Positions 1 to 8,522 are shown, numbered from the stretch's first letter. The stretch: DNA of 11,363 nt from Thermoleophilia bacterium (GCA_016929985.1 JAFGIH010000265.1:1-11363); one strand, 5' to 3'. Translations and numbers: made by a program. The notes: a model not told the origin generated them from the letters alone.

Positions 1-534
1 ACCGACCTGACCGCGCAGCTCACCAAGATCCGTGGCGAGAACCCCGAGGTGCTCATCGTGTGGGGCACCAACCCGGGCCCGGCCCTGGCGGCCAAGAACA
101 TGGTGCAGCTCGGCATGGACATCCCGTATGTGGGTAGCCACGGCATCGCCAACCGCACCTTCATCGAGTTGGCGGGTGACGCGGCCGAGGGTGTGGTCTT
201 CCCGGCCGGCCGGCTGCTGGCGCCCAGCTCCATCACAGATCCGGCACAAAAAGAGGTCACCGATCTGTTCGTGCAGCGCTACTCCCACGACTACGGAACG
301 CCGCCGAACACGTTCGCCGGCTATGCCTGGGAGGCCATCAGCCTGCTCGTCGACGCCATCGAGAGGGCGGGCAGCACCGAACCCGCGGCTATCCAGACGG
401 CGCTGAACGCGACCCAGGGTTTCGTCGGTTTCGACGGCGTCTACAACTACTCGGCGACCGACCATGACGGTCTGACCGCCGCTGACATGATCATCGTGAA
501 GATCGAGGGCGGCACCTGGGTGTTGGTCGAATAG
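1..534 (+). CDS. Branched-chain amino acid-type ABC transporter substrate-binding protein (C-terminal part, cut by window start)
   Basis: The reading frame is open from base 1 to a TAG at 532-534, giving 177 residues; the N-terminus and any signal peptide lie outside the window. The sequence resembles the second half of the Leu/Ile/Val-binding (Peripla_BP_6) fold. A segment reading LTKIRGENPEVLIVWGTNPGP resembles the family's 'residue pair search' for ligand, followed by a stretch on mature-domain hinge and closing strands (AGYAWEAISLLVDAIERAG, then a 'GFDGVYNYSATDHDGL' segment and a C-terminal IVKIEGGTWVLVE). In this family the protein captures an amino acid or small organic acid outside the membrane and delivers it to a LivHM permease. 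The LivF-type ATPase starts 15 bases after the stop, so they are probably one operon. The ligand cannot be read from the fragment. Given the CoA ligase two genes downstream, an aromatic or branched-chain acid or amino acid is a possible inference. Confidence 0.85.
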   Translation, partial: TDLTAQLTKIRGENPEVLIVWGTNPGPALAAKNMVQLGMDIPYVGSHGIANRTFIELAGDAAEGVVFPAGRLLAPSSITDPAQKEVTDLFVQRYSHDYGTPPNTFAGYAWEAISLLVDAIERAGSTEPAAIQTALNATQGFVGFDGVYNYSATDHDGLTAADMIIVKIEGGTWVLVE

Positions 535-549
535 GTCTGGGAGGACCGT

Positions 550-1293
550 GTGCTTGAGCTGAGCGGCGTCCGCGCCGGCTACGGGAGGATAGAGGTGCTT
601 CACGGCATCGACCTCACTGTGGGCGACGGCGAGATCGTCACCATCATCGGGGCCAATGGAGCAGGCAAGAGCACGCTGCTCAAGGCCATCTCCGGCGTGG
701 TGAGGCTTTCGGCCGGCTCCATCTCGTTCGATGGGGAGCGTATCGATACGATGGGAGTGGAAGGCATCGTCGGACGCCGGTTGGTTCAGATACCCGAAGG
801 GCGTAAGCTGTTCGGGCCCTTGACTGTGGAGGAGAACCTGGAGCTGGGCGGCTATTCACGCCGCCGCCGCGGCAGCCCGATGGCTGCGCGGCTCGAACGC
901 GTGTTCGATCTGTTCCCGCGACTGCAAGAACGACTCAGCCAGCAGGCGGGGACTCTTTCGGGTGGGGAGCAGCAGATGCTGGCCGTGGCTCGGGCCTTGA
1001 TGGCCGAGCCACGCCTCCTTCTGCTGGACGAGCCGTCGATGGGCTTGGCGCCCATCGTGGTGCGCGACATCTTCACCAGCCTGCGCCGCCTCAACGAGGA
1101 GGGTCTGACCATGGTCCTCGTCGAGCAAGACGCCCGCATCGCTCTCAGCCTCGCGCATCGCGGACTGGTCATGGAGCGGGGCAAGATCGTACTGGCCGAC
1201 ACGGCTCAGGCCTTGCTGGACAACCCGGAGGTGCGCGCCATCTACTTCGGCCGGCGCAGCGCCGGACATAGACGTGGGATGGAGAAGACATGA
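550..1293 (+). CDS. livF: LivF-type branched-chain amino acid ABC transporter ATP-binding protein
   Basis: This 247-residue cytoplasmic ATPase would power a LivHM-type importer. Visible motifs in order are Walker A GANGAGKST (34-42), Q-loop Q80 within VQIPEGR (typical of LivF), signature LSGGE (136-140), Walker B LLLLDE (156-161), D-loop SMGLAP (163-168) and the VEQD switch segment (191-194). LivF proteins carry Gln at the position where LivG has the usual switch His, so this favours LivF over LivG. The GTG start at 550 is supported by GGGAGG at 539-544 with a 5-base spacer. The length is slightly above the usual 235-240 because of a basic tail ([13 protein letters not shown]). The stop overlaps the next gene's ATG (ATGA), implying translational coupling to the CoA ligase. 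Permease and livG genes are not in the window and are presumably upstream. Substrate specificity cannot be judged from the ATPase. Confidence 0.93.
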   Translation: MLELSGVRAGYGRIEVLHGIDLTVGDGEIVTIIGANGAGKSTLLKAISGVVRLSAGSISFDGERIDTMGVEGIVGRRLVQIPEGRKLFGPLTVEENLELGGYSRRRRGSPMAARLERVFDLFPRLQERLSQQAGTLSGGEQQMLAVARALMAEPRLLLLDEPSMGLAPIVVRDIFTSLRRLNEEGLTMVLVEQDARIALSLAHRGLVMERGKIVLADTAQALLDNPEVRAIYFGRRSAGHRRGMEKT

Positions 1294-2594
1294 ACGAGAT
1301 CTGGAACACCGAGTACGAGTGCATGACCAGGGACGAGCTGCGCGAGCTGCAGTTCAAGCGGCTCCAGATGACCCTGCGCTGGGTGTACGAGAACGTTCCC
1401 TTCCATCACGAGCGCTGGTCGGCGATGAAGCTGAAGCCGGGCGATATCCGGTCGCTCGACGACATCCATAAGCTGCCGTTCACCGTGAAGAGCGACTTCA
1501 AAGCAGCCTATCCGTACGAGCTCTTCGCCTTGCCGCTGGAGAAGGTCATCCGCATCCACGCCTCGTCGGGCACCATGTCCAATCCCACCGTGGTGGGATA
1601 CAGCCGGGGTGATCTGAGCACCTGGTCGGAGTTGTGTGCGCGCGTGGCGGTGGCGGGAGGCGCCCGCTTCCACGATGTGGCGCAGATCTCGTTCGAGTAC
1701 GGTCTCACCACCGGCGCTTTCGGCATGCACGCCGGTCTGGAGCGGGTAGGCGTGACCGTCATCCCGGCGTCCACCGGCAGCACCAATCGTCAATTGCAGA
1801 TCATGCGCGACTTCAAGACCACCGTGCTCGTCGGCACGCCTTCGTACGTGATGCACCTCACCGACGTGGCGCTCGAGTCGGGTTACGACCTCAAGCAGCT
1901 CAACCTGCGGGTCGCTCTGCTGGGCTCGGAACCGTGGACCAACCAGACTCGGGCGGAACTGGAGGAGCGCACCGGCATGTCGGCCAGCGACATCTACGGT
2001 CTGTCCGAGGTCATAGGCCCGGGCGTGTCGTACGAGTGCTGGAACAAGGACGGCCTGCATATCAGCGAAGACCATTTCTTGGTGGAGGTCGTCGATCCGC
2101 AGACCGGCGAGCCCGTACCGGAGGGCAAAGAGGGCGAGCTGGTCTTCACCTCCCTCACCAAGGAGGCCGTGCCGGTCATCCGCTATCGCAGCGGCGACCT
2201 GGCCAGCATCAGCTACCGGCCCTGCGCGTGCGGACGGGTCTTCGCCCGGCACAGCAAGGTCTATGCGCGCACCGACGACATGTTCGTCATCCGCGGCGTG
2301 AACGTGTACCCCTCGTCCATCGCCGCCGTCCTCGCCGATATCGAGAGTGTGGAGCCTCACTATCAGATCGTGCTGTACCGCGAAGGGTCTCTCGACCAGA
2401 TAGAGGTGCAGCTGGAGGTATCGCCCTCGTTCCTGCCCGACATGGTGAGGAAGCTACAGGCCTTCCAGCACCACGTGGAGGAGCGCCTGCGCCAGGAGCT
2501 CGGCATCCGGCCGCGCGTGCGGCTGGTGGAGCCGAGGACCATCCCCCGGGACGTAGGCGCGACGGGACGGGTTATCGACAACCGGGGGGTCTGA
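1290..2594 (+). CDS. PaaK-family AMP-forming CoA ligase (phenylacetate-CoA ligase-like), with atypical active-site motifs
   Basis: At 434 residues it matches the usual PaaK length (about 430). PaaK enzymes activate phenylacetate or related aryl acids to acyl-adenylates, then CoA thioesters, in the cytoplasm. Recognisable elements are [11 protein letters not shown] (90-100), the phosphate-binding loop; the PaaK hallmark [15 protein letters not shown] (236-250); [10 protein letters not shown] (296-304), with the ATP-ribose-binding Asp; CACGR (312-316); [16 protein letters not shown] (327-342); and a C-terminal [15 protein letters not shown] (418-432). Two departures from family expectation stand out. 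The loop reads SSGTMSNP rather than the common SSGTTGKP. The C-terminal GKxxR motif reads G423-A424-T-G-R427, so the lysine needed for adenylation in this superfamily appears to be alanine. Activity may therefore be lost, limited to thioesterification, or altered. The ATG at 1290 overlaps the livF TGA, so the two are probably co-translated. Exact substrate unknown; I leave the symbol blank because of the altered motifs. Confidence 0.88.
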   Translation: MNEIWNTEYECMTRDELRELQFKRLQMTLRWVYENVPFHHERWSAMKLKPGDIRSLDDIHKLPFTVKSDFKAAYPYELFALPLEKVIRIHASSGTMSNPTVVGYSRGDLSTWSELCARVAVAGGARFHDVAQISFEYGLTTGAFGMHAGLERVGVTVIPASTGSTNRQLQIMRDFKTTVLVGTPSYVMHLTDVALESGYDLKQLNLRVALLGSEPWTNQTRAELEERTGMSASDIYGLSEVIGPGVSYECWNKDGLHISEDHFLVEVVDPQTGEPVPEGKEGELVFTSLTKEAVPVIRYRSGDLASISYRPCACGRVFARHSKVYARTDDMFVIRGVNVYPSSIAAVLADIESVEPHYQIVLYREGSLDQIEVQLEVSPSFLPDMVRKLQAFQHHVEERLRQELGIRPRVRLVEPRTIPRDVGATGRVIDNRGV

Positions 2595-2600
2595 TACACT
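2572..2600 (+). promoter_or_regulatory. Possible promoter for metK
   Basis: An extended -10 element TG-A-TACACT lies at 2592-2600 (TAnnnT conserved), spanning the stop codon of the CoA ligase. A weak -35 candidate, TTATCG (2572-2577), sits 17 bases upstream. Transcription would begin near 2607, giving a leader of roughly 55 bases before metK. The -35 match is poor (3 of 6), so this is a tentative call from spacing and context only. Confidence 0.3.
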
Positions 2601-2601
2601 G

Positions 2602-2626
2602 CCGCGCAGGCACCTATCCGGCGCGG
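2602..2626 (+). other. GC-rich hairpin in the metK leader
   Basis: CCGCGC (2602-2607) is perfectly complementary to GCGCGG (2621-2626). Inside it, GG (2609-2610) can pair with CC (2618-2619), leaving a 7-base loop. There is no T-run after it, so it is not a typical intrinsic terminator. It may act as a weak terminator for the upstream operon, as a leader structure, or have no role. I see no SAM riboswitch; the leader is too short for the known classes. Confidence 0.35.
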
Positions 2627-2652
2627 TTCGGCCGTCTGTGGACATCAGCTCT

Positions 2653-2658
2653 GGAGGA
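2653..2658 (+). promoter_or_regulatory. metK ribosome binding site
   Basis: GGAGGA precedes the GTG at 2663 with a 4-base spacer. It decides the start: the frame is open for about 1 kb upstream, but only this GTG has a strong site and matches the family N-terminus. Confidence 0.8.
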
Positions 2659-2662
2659 TATC

Positions 2663-3874
<1,212 letters not shown>

Positions 3875-3932
3875 AGGCTCCGCGCACGAACAGAAGTCCG
3901 GCGCCGCCAGCAGCCCCTAGGCCGCGGGCGGT

Positions 3933-3940
3933 GGAGGTGA
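3933..3940 (+). promoter_or_regulatory. priA ribosome binding site
   Basis: GGAGGTGA lies 8 bases before the GTG at 3949. In-frame GTG codons at 3931 and 3937 overlap or sit inside this site, so 3949 is the best-supported start. Confidence 0.7.
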
Positions 3941-3948
3941 CCGCGGCT

Positions 3949-6186
3949 GTGACAGCGAACGAGAGCCGGATCGCGCAGGTGGTCCCACTTCTGCGTCTGC
4001 ACCACCTCGGAGATCGCCGGTTCGACTACCTGGTACCGGGGGAGCTTATTGACCGCGTGGTGCGCGGCTCTCTTGTGACGGTGCCGTTCGGCAAGAGGCG
4101 GGTCCGGGCAGTCGTGGTCGACCTCGGTGCTTCGGAGAGCTCCCACGCGGTGGAGCTGCGTCCTATCGAGTCGCTCGACGACGACCGGGTGCCCGAGGAA
4201 CTGCTTCACCTGGCCCGCGGGGTCTCGGAGAGATACCTTTCTTCGTATGAAGCTGCGCTGCGTCTGGTGGCGCCTCCAGCCGCGGCTCGGGGGCGGCGTT
4301 CGGCAGGGGCCGAACGCAAGACCTGGGTGGTGCGGACCCCGCCGGAGGAGTTGTCGGCCGAACCTCCGGTCTCGAGACTGACCCCGAAGCAGAAGGCCCT
4401 GCTGGAGGCCATCCCTGAGGATGGCGTCGCGATCGCGGGCCTGTGCCGCAGTGTGGGCGTGGGACCCGGGGTGCTGCGTACTCTGGGCGCCAAGGGCCTC
4501 GTCGAGCTGAGGCCCGGGCGGGAAGCCGGCGTTGCGCCGGCGCAGCTCGGCTCTCTCGACGACGAGGCGGCCGGCAACCCGGGGGACCCCCCTGTCCCTA
4601 TCCTCTGGCCGGAGCAGGAGGAGGCGGTCCGTGCGCTGGTACAAGCCTACGAGGGCCCCCAAACGGCCGAGCGCCTGCTGTGGGGAGTCACGGGCAGCGG
4701 CAAGACCGAGGTGTATCTGCGGTTGATCGCCCGCGTGCTCCAGAAGGGGGCGGGCGTGATCCTTCTGGTGCCCGAGATCGCGCTCACTCCGCAGATGATA
4801 GGTAGGGTGCAGGCCCGGTTCGGGAGCCGCGTGGGCGTGTTACACAGCGGTCTCTCCACGGGGGAACGCATCCGCGAATACCGGCGGATCGCCTGCGGTG
4901 AAGCACGGGTGGTGGTGGGGGCACGTTCGGCGGTGTTCGCTCCGGTGGCAGACGTGCGGCTGATCATCATCGACGAGTGTCACGACAGCTCGTACAAGCA
5001 GGAAGAGGAGCCTCGCTACCATGTGCGTACGGTGGCGCAGATGCGGCTTGGCGTCGGGGGAGGCCTGCTGCTGGAGGGCAGCGCTACGCCCCCTGTTGAG
5101 AGTGCCCGCCACCGCGAACACTGCGTCAGACTGACCCACAGGGCGGTGGGCAGCGAGCCCGAGATCGAGGTGGTCGATATGCGCAGGCAGGGGGGTGGCG
5201 ATCTGCTGGCCCCGCGCTGTCGGGATGTCCTGGCGCAGACTCTGCGCGCGGGAGAGCAGGCCATCGTGCTTCTCAACAGGCGCGGCTACGCCGGATACGT
5301 GCACTGCAGCCTTTGCGGCCACGTCATGACGTGCGAAGACTGCGAACTGTCGCTGACCTATCACAGCCAGGCCCGGCGGCTCCTCTGTCACCACTGCGGC
5401 CGGTCGTACGGTCAGCCGCCGCTCTGTCCGGCCTGCGGCGAGGCGCCGCTCACCCGGGCGGCGCCCGGCACGGAGCGCCTCGACAAAGAGCTCCGCGCGC
5501 TGGTGCCGAACGAACAGGTGTTTCGGATGGACTCGGACATCCTGACCAGCGGCACGCGCGTGCGCGCCCTGCTCGAAGCGTTCCAGGCCGCCCACCCCGG
5601 CGTGCTGGTGGGCACACAGATGGTGGCGAAAGGCCATGACTTCCCTGCCGTGACGCTGGTGGTGGTGGCCGACGCCGACACGGGTCTCTACGTGCCCGAC
5701 TTCCGAGCCGCGGAGCGGACGTTCCAGCTGCTCACGCAGGTCGCCGGGCGGGCTGGACGGGCCGACCGGCCCGGCAGAGTGCTGGTGCAGACCTGGAATC
5801 CCGATGTGCCCTGTATTAGAATGGCCCTGCACCGCGACGAGCAGGCCTTCTACAGCGAGGAACTCGCGACCAGGAGCCGTCTAGGGTACCCGCCGTTCGC
5901 CGAGCTGATCCGGCTGACGTGCGCGGCGGAAGACGGTGGGCGCGCTCAGGTGGGGGCCGAGTACCTGGTCGAGCGACTGAGCCCCTATTTCCACGCGCGG
6001 GAGCTGCTCGGCCCGGTGAGGCTGCCGGCGCTTCGCGGTAAGAGCAGGTGGCATCTGCTGATCGCCGCGGCCGATGGCGAACGGGCTCGCGGAATAGTCG
6101 GGCAGGCGATGGGGCAGTTACAGGAGCCGTATCGGGCGCGCGGAGTGGTGTTGTTGGTAGACGTCGATCCCCAGTCGTTCAACTGA
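3949..6186 (+). CDS. priA: Primosomal protein N' (PriA replication-restart helicase)
   Basis: At 745 residues this is a full-length PriA, the 3'-to-5' DNA helicase that reloads the replisome at stalled forks. An N-terminal DNA-binding domain (about 1-105) is followed by a probable winged helix (about 142-188). The helicase core has Walker A GVTGSGKT (246-253), Walker B DECH (342-345) where most PriA have DEEH, GSAT (378-380 region), AKGHDFP and QVAGRAGR (597-604). The zinc-binding domain keeps all eight cysteines: C453, C456, C462, C465, C480, C483, C493 and C496. The family-typical ending VDVDPQSFN is present. Many Actinomycetia carry a PriA with degraded ATPase motifs, whereas this one looks catalytically intact. 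The GTG start at 3949 is chosen for its GGAGGTGA site. def follows, and the two probably share a transcript. Confidence 0.96.
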   Translation: MTANESRIAQVVPLLRLHHLGDRRFDYLVPGELIDRVVRGSLVTVPFGKRRVRAVVVDLGASESSHAVELRPIESLDDDRVPEELLHLARGVSERYLSSYEAALRLVAPPAAARGRRSAGAERKTWVVRTPPEELSAEPPVSRLTPKQKALLEAIPEDGVAIAGLCRSVGVGPGVLRTLGAKGLVELRPGREAGVAPAQLGSLDDEAAGNPGDPPVPILWPEQEEAVRALVQAYEGPQTAERLLWGVTGSGKTEVYLRLIARVLQKGAGVILLVPEIALTPQMIGRVQARFGSRVGVLHSGLSTGERIREYRRIACGEARVVVGARSAVFAPVADVRLIIIDECHDSSYKQEEEPRYHVRTVAQMRLGVGGGLLLEGSATPPVESARHREHCVRLTHRAVGSEPEIEVVDMRRQGGGDLLAPRCRDVLAQTLRAGEQAIVLLNRRGYAGYVHCSLCGHVMTCEDCELSLTYHSQARRLLCHHCGRSYGQPPLCPACGEAPLTRAAPGTERLDKELRALVPNEQVFRMDSDILTSGTRVRALLEAFQAAHPGVLVGTQMVAKGHDFPAVTLVVVADADTGLYVPDFRAAERTFQLLTQVAGRAGRADRPGRVLVQTWNPDVPCIRMALHRDEQAFYSEELATRSRLGYPPFAELIRLTCAAEDGGRAQVGAEYLVERLSPYFHARELLGPVRLPALRGKSRWHLLIAAADGERARGIVGQAMGQLQEPYRARGVVLLVDVDPQSFN

Positions 6187-6265
6187 GCAGAGCGAGGAAT
6201 AGGTCGTAGCCGGGATGGGTGTGAAAAGAGCATTGGCCAAGGTGACGGGCTCCAAACAGGGGCCC

Positions 6266-6769
6266 ATGGAACGGATCCGCACTATCGGAGACCCGGTCCT
6301 CAGACAGCAGACGAAGCAGGTGGAGGTGTTCGACACCCGTCTGCAGAAACTGGCCGAGGTCATGATGGAGGTCATGATCCGCGGTGACGGCGTCGGTTTG
6401 GCGGCCAACCAGATAGGAGTGGTAAGCCGGGTCCTGGTCTGGAGAAACCCGGAGTCCGAAGACGAGTATTACGTCTTCGTCAATCCGCAGATAGTGGAGC
6501 GGTCGGAATCGTGTTGTACGGCCGCGGAGGGGTGCCTCTCGGTTCCCGGCGTCACCATGGAGGTGGAACGGGCCGACGAAGTGGTGGTGGAGGCGCAGGA
6601 CCTCAACGCTCAGCCCCTCAAATTCCGTCTGGCGGGGTTGCCGGCACGGATCGTCCAGCACGAGATCGATCACCTCGATGGCAAGCTGATAGTAGACCGG
6701 ACCTCGCCCGACGAACGTCGCCGGGTGATGAAGGAACTCCGCGAGCAAGCGCTGGCGACAGGGACGTGA
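6266..6769 (+). CDS. def: Peptide deformylase
   Basis: This metalloenzyme removes the formyl group from the N-terminal methionine of new proteins. All three family motifs are present: GVGLAANQ (42-49), EGCLS (88-92, metal ligand C90) and HEIDH (132-136, ligands H132 and H136, catalytic E133). From ATG 6266 the protein is 167 residues and begins MERIRTIGDPVLR, which aligns with the usual N-terminus. An in-frame ATG at 6215 would add 17 basic residues (184 aa). The shorter start has AGGGG at 6258-6262, close to the ATG, while the longer has only a distant GAGGA, so I prefer 6266 with moderate certainty. The stop overlaps the fmt GTG (GTGA), coupling deformylase to the enzyme that adds the formyl group. 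Confidence 0.95.
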   Translation: MERIRTIGDPVLRQQTKQVEVFDTRLQKLAEVMMEVMIRGDGVGLAANQIGVVSRVLVWRNPESEDEYYVFVNPQIVERSESCCTAAEGCLSVPGVTMEVERADEVVVEAQDLNAQPLKFRLAGLPARIVQHEIDHLDGKLIVDRTSPDERRRVMKELREQALATGT

Positions 6770-7752
6770 GCTTCGCTTTCGCCGGCACGCCCGAGTTCGC
6801 CGCCTGGGTCCTCCAGGACCTGGCAGACCGGGGCAGACGGCCGTCTCTGGTCATCACACAGCCCGACCGGCCCTGCGGACGGGGCCGTCGGACCAGCCCA
6901 CCGCCGGTGGCCATCGAGGCTGCGCGTCTAGGCATCGATCCCGTCCAGACCGGCGACATCAACTCGCCGTCGCTTCTCGAGCAACTGCAGGCGGCTTCCG
7001 TCTCCACGTTGGTGGTGGCGGCTTTTGGACAACTCCTGGGGCGCACGCTGCTCGACTCGCTCTTGTGCCTGAACATCCACGCCTCGCTACTCCCGGTCTA
7101 TCGTGGCGCCGCTCCCATCGAGCGAGCTCTGGCCGCGGGTGACGAATGCTTGGGCATCACCGTCATGCGCATTACCGAGAGGCTCGATGAGGGGCCCATG
7201 GCTTTGCAGAAGGCCCTCTCGGTCGACCTGCACGACGACGCAGGTTCGGTCGCCAGGGTCTTGGCTCTACTGGGCGCCGTCGGTATCGATCAGGTGTTGA
7301 CAGGCATCGCCGACGGCACGGTGACGTGGACCGAGCAGAGTGGTCCGAGCGTCTATGCTGAGAAGCTGTGTGCCCGCGACTGCGCCTTGCAGACGGCTTG
7401 CGGGGCCAAGGCCGTGCACGACCAGGTGCGGTCGCTCAGTCCGTCTCTCGGGGCGCGGGCCTCATCCGGCGGCCTCGATCTCAAGATCTGGCGCACCTGG
7501 CCTTACGGCGAGCCGGGACTCGACCCGGTGCCGCACTGCGCGCAGCAGGTGGCGGGTTTGTCCGGACGCCTTCTGGCCCGAGAAGGGCGGCTGTTCGTGG
7601 GCTGCGGCAGCGGGGTGGTGGAGATCTTGGTTCTGCAGCCCGCCGGCAAGGCCCGGATGACGGCGGCGGCGTTTCTGCGCGGCTATTCCGAGCGGCTGCG
7701 CGACCGGCTGGTTCCGGCCGGCGATGGTACGTGTGAGGCCTGCGAAGAGTGA
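6766..7752 (+). CDS. fmt: Methionyl-tRNA formyltransferase
   Basis: This enzyme transfers a formyl group from 10-formyltetrahydrofolate to initiator Met-tRNA. The 328-residue product begins MSFAFAGTPEFA, the typical first strand. The catalytic triad region reads LNIHASLLPVYRGAAPIE, with N103 and H105, and D141 within RITERLDEGPM. ITQPDRPCGRGRR (30-42) is the tRNA/substrate loop. The C-terminal tRNA-binding domain (about 205-315) is recognisable but divergent, with SPSLGA where many have PWPGA. The GTG at 6766 is the only start matching the family and overlaps the def stop as GTGA. The open frame further upstream is an overlap with def. rpe follows after 13 bases. The frequently adjacent rsmB gene is missing here. 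Confidence 0.96.
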   Translation: MSFAFAGTPEFAAWVLQDLADRGRRPSLVITQPDRPCGRGRRTSPPPVAIEAARLGIDPVQTGDINSPSLLEQLQAASVSTLVVAAFGQLLGRTLLDSLLCLNIHASLLPVYRGAAPIERALAAGDECLGITVMRITERLDEGPMALQKALSVDLHDDAGSVARVLALLGAVGIDQVLTGIADGTVTWTEQSGPSVYAEKLCARDCALQTACGAKAVHDQVRSLSPSLGARASSGGLDLKIWRTWPYGEPGLDPVPHCAQQVAGLSGRLLAREGRLFVGCGSGVVEILVLQPAGKARMTAAAFLRGYSERLRDRLVPAGDGTCEACEE

Positions 7753-7759
7753 AGGAGGA
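7752..7759 (+). promoter_or_regulatory. rpe ribosome binding site
   Basis: AAGGAGGA, which starts on the last base of the fmt stop codon, precedes GTG 7766 with a 6-base spacer. It supports 7766 rather than the in-frame ATG at 7724 inside fmt. Confidence 0.8.
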
Positions 7760-7765
7760 CTGACG

Positions 7766-8461
7766 GTGACCATCCCGGCTGCGCTCTATGACGAACTCCA
7801 TCTTTTGCCGTCGATCTTGTCGGCCGACTTCTCTCGCCTGGGGGAGCAGATCGAGGCGGTGATGGACGCGGGGGTGCGGATCATCCATATCGACGTCATG
7901 GACGGGCATTTCGTGCCGAACCTCACCATCGGGCCTCCTGTGTTGCAGTCTTTGGCCCCGTTGGTACACGGCCGCGGAGGGGTGTTCTCCGTCCACCTCA
8001 TGATCGAACACCCTGAGGACTATTTGGAGGCCTTTGTTGACGCGGGCGCCGACGCGATAAGCGTGCACGTGGAGGCCTGCCCTCATCTCTACCACGCCGT
8101 GGAGGCCATCAAGGCCCTCGGAGCCGGCGCGGGAGTGGCGTTGAATCCGGGTACCGGCGTGAGCCGCATACGCGATGTAGCGACACTGTTGGACTACGTG
8201 CTGGTGATGACCGTCAACCCGGGGTTCGGGGGACAGAAGCTCATCGAGCCGGCCTTGGAGAAGGTGCCGGCACTCAGACGGATGCTGCCAAGCAGGGTGG
8301 CCATCGAGGTCGACGGCGGCATCAACCGTGACAACATCCGGCGGGTGGTGGAGGCCGGCGCCGGCTGGCTGGTTACGGGTTCGGCGCTCTTCGGGGCGGA
8401 TGACCCCCGGGCGGAAGCAGAGGTGCTGCAAGGCCTGATGCGCGGCGAGGCGCCTGTCTAG
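7766..8461 (+). CDS. rpe: Ribulose-phosphate 3-epimerase
   Basis: This cytoplasmic TIM-barrel enzyme interconverts ribulose 5-phosphate and xylulose 5-phosphate in the pentose phosphate pathway. The 231-residue product shows LPSILSADFSRLG (14-25, S16), HIDVMDGHFVPN (41-52, metal ligands H41 and D43), VHLMI with H77, VMTVNPGFGGQ (147-157) and EVDGGIN (181-187, catalytic and metal D183). All expected active-site residues are present. The GTG start is chosen for the strong AAGGAGGA site. The gene closes the priA-def-fmt-rpe run. Its substrate ribulose 5-phosphate is also the substrate of the RibB domain encoded in the riboflavin operon that begins downstream, a metabolic link that may be incidental. 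No T-run terminator follows it before the riboswitch. Confidence 0.97.
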   Translation: MTIPAALYDELHLLPSILSADFSRLGEQIEAVMDAGVRIIHIDVMDGHFVPNLTIGPPVLQSLAPLVHGRGGVFSVHLMIEHPEDYLEAFVDAGADAISVHVEACPHLYHAVEAIKALGAGAGVALNPGTGVSRIRDVATLLDYVLVMTVNPGFGGQKLIEPALEKVPALRRMLPSRVAIEVDGGINRDNIRRVVEAGAGWLVTGSALFGADDPRAEAEVLQGLMRGEAPV

Positions 8462-8490
8462 CCACGAGCCAGGCCCCAGTCTGGTGGTAG

Positions 8491-8522
8491 GCAGGGCGCC
8501 TGTGTGGTAGATTCTGCCCTGC
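8491..8522 (+). repeat. Inverted repeat upstream of the FMN riboswitch
   Basis: GCAGGGC (8491-8497) is the exact reverse complement of GCCCTGC (8516-8522), with an 18-base loop. A second, mutually exclusive hairpin is TGCAC (8520-8524) with GTGCA (8532-8536). Neither has a T-run. Candidates are an rpe 3'-end structure or an operator overlapping the possible promoter; neither is proven. Confidence 0.4.
8505..8513 (+). promoter_or_regulatory. Possible extended -10 promoter for the riboflavin operon
   Basis: TG-G-TAGATT fits an extended -10 (TAnnnT). It would start transcription near 8520, about 28 bases before the aptamer. No convincing -35 is visible 17 bases upstream (TGGTAG at 8485-8490). 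A riboswitch implies a promoter in this gap, and this is the best candidate I see. Confidence 0.35.

Noticed and set aside
1242..2360. 372-residue open frame on the minus strand opposite the CoA ligase
   Set aside because: It is the antisense shadow of a well-supported gene in GC-rich DNA; no family motifs and His/Arg-rich composition.
1634..2662. Long in-frame extension upstream of metK through the CoA ligase region (would give 746 residues)
   Set aside because: The extension is Arg-rich, out of frame with the ligase and without motifs. metK has a strong ribosome site and family start at 2663.
2595..2662. SAM riboswitch upstream of metK
   Set aside because: Only 68 bases are available and no SAM-I, SAM-II or other conserved core is visible.
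3875..3948. Terminator or small RNA between metK and priA
   Set aside because: GC-rich spacer without a stable hairpin plus T-run; it holds only the priA ribosome site.
4840..5832. 330-residue minus-strand open frame opposite priA
   Set aside because: Shadow of the intact priA coding sequence, with low-complexity His/Arg content.
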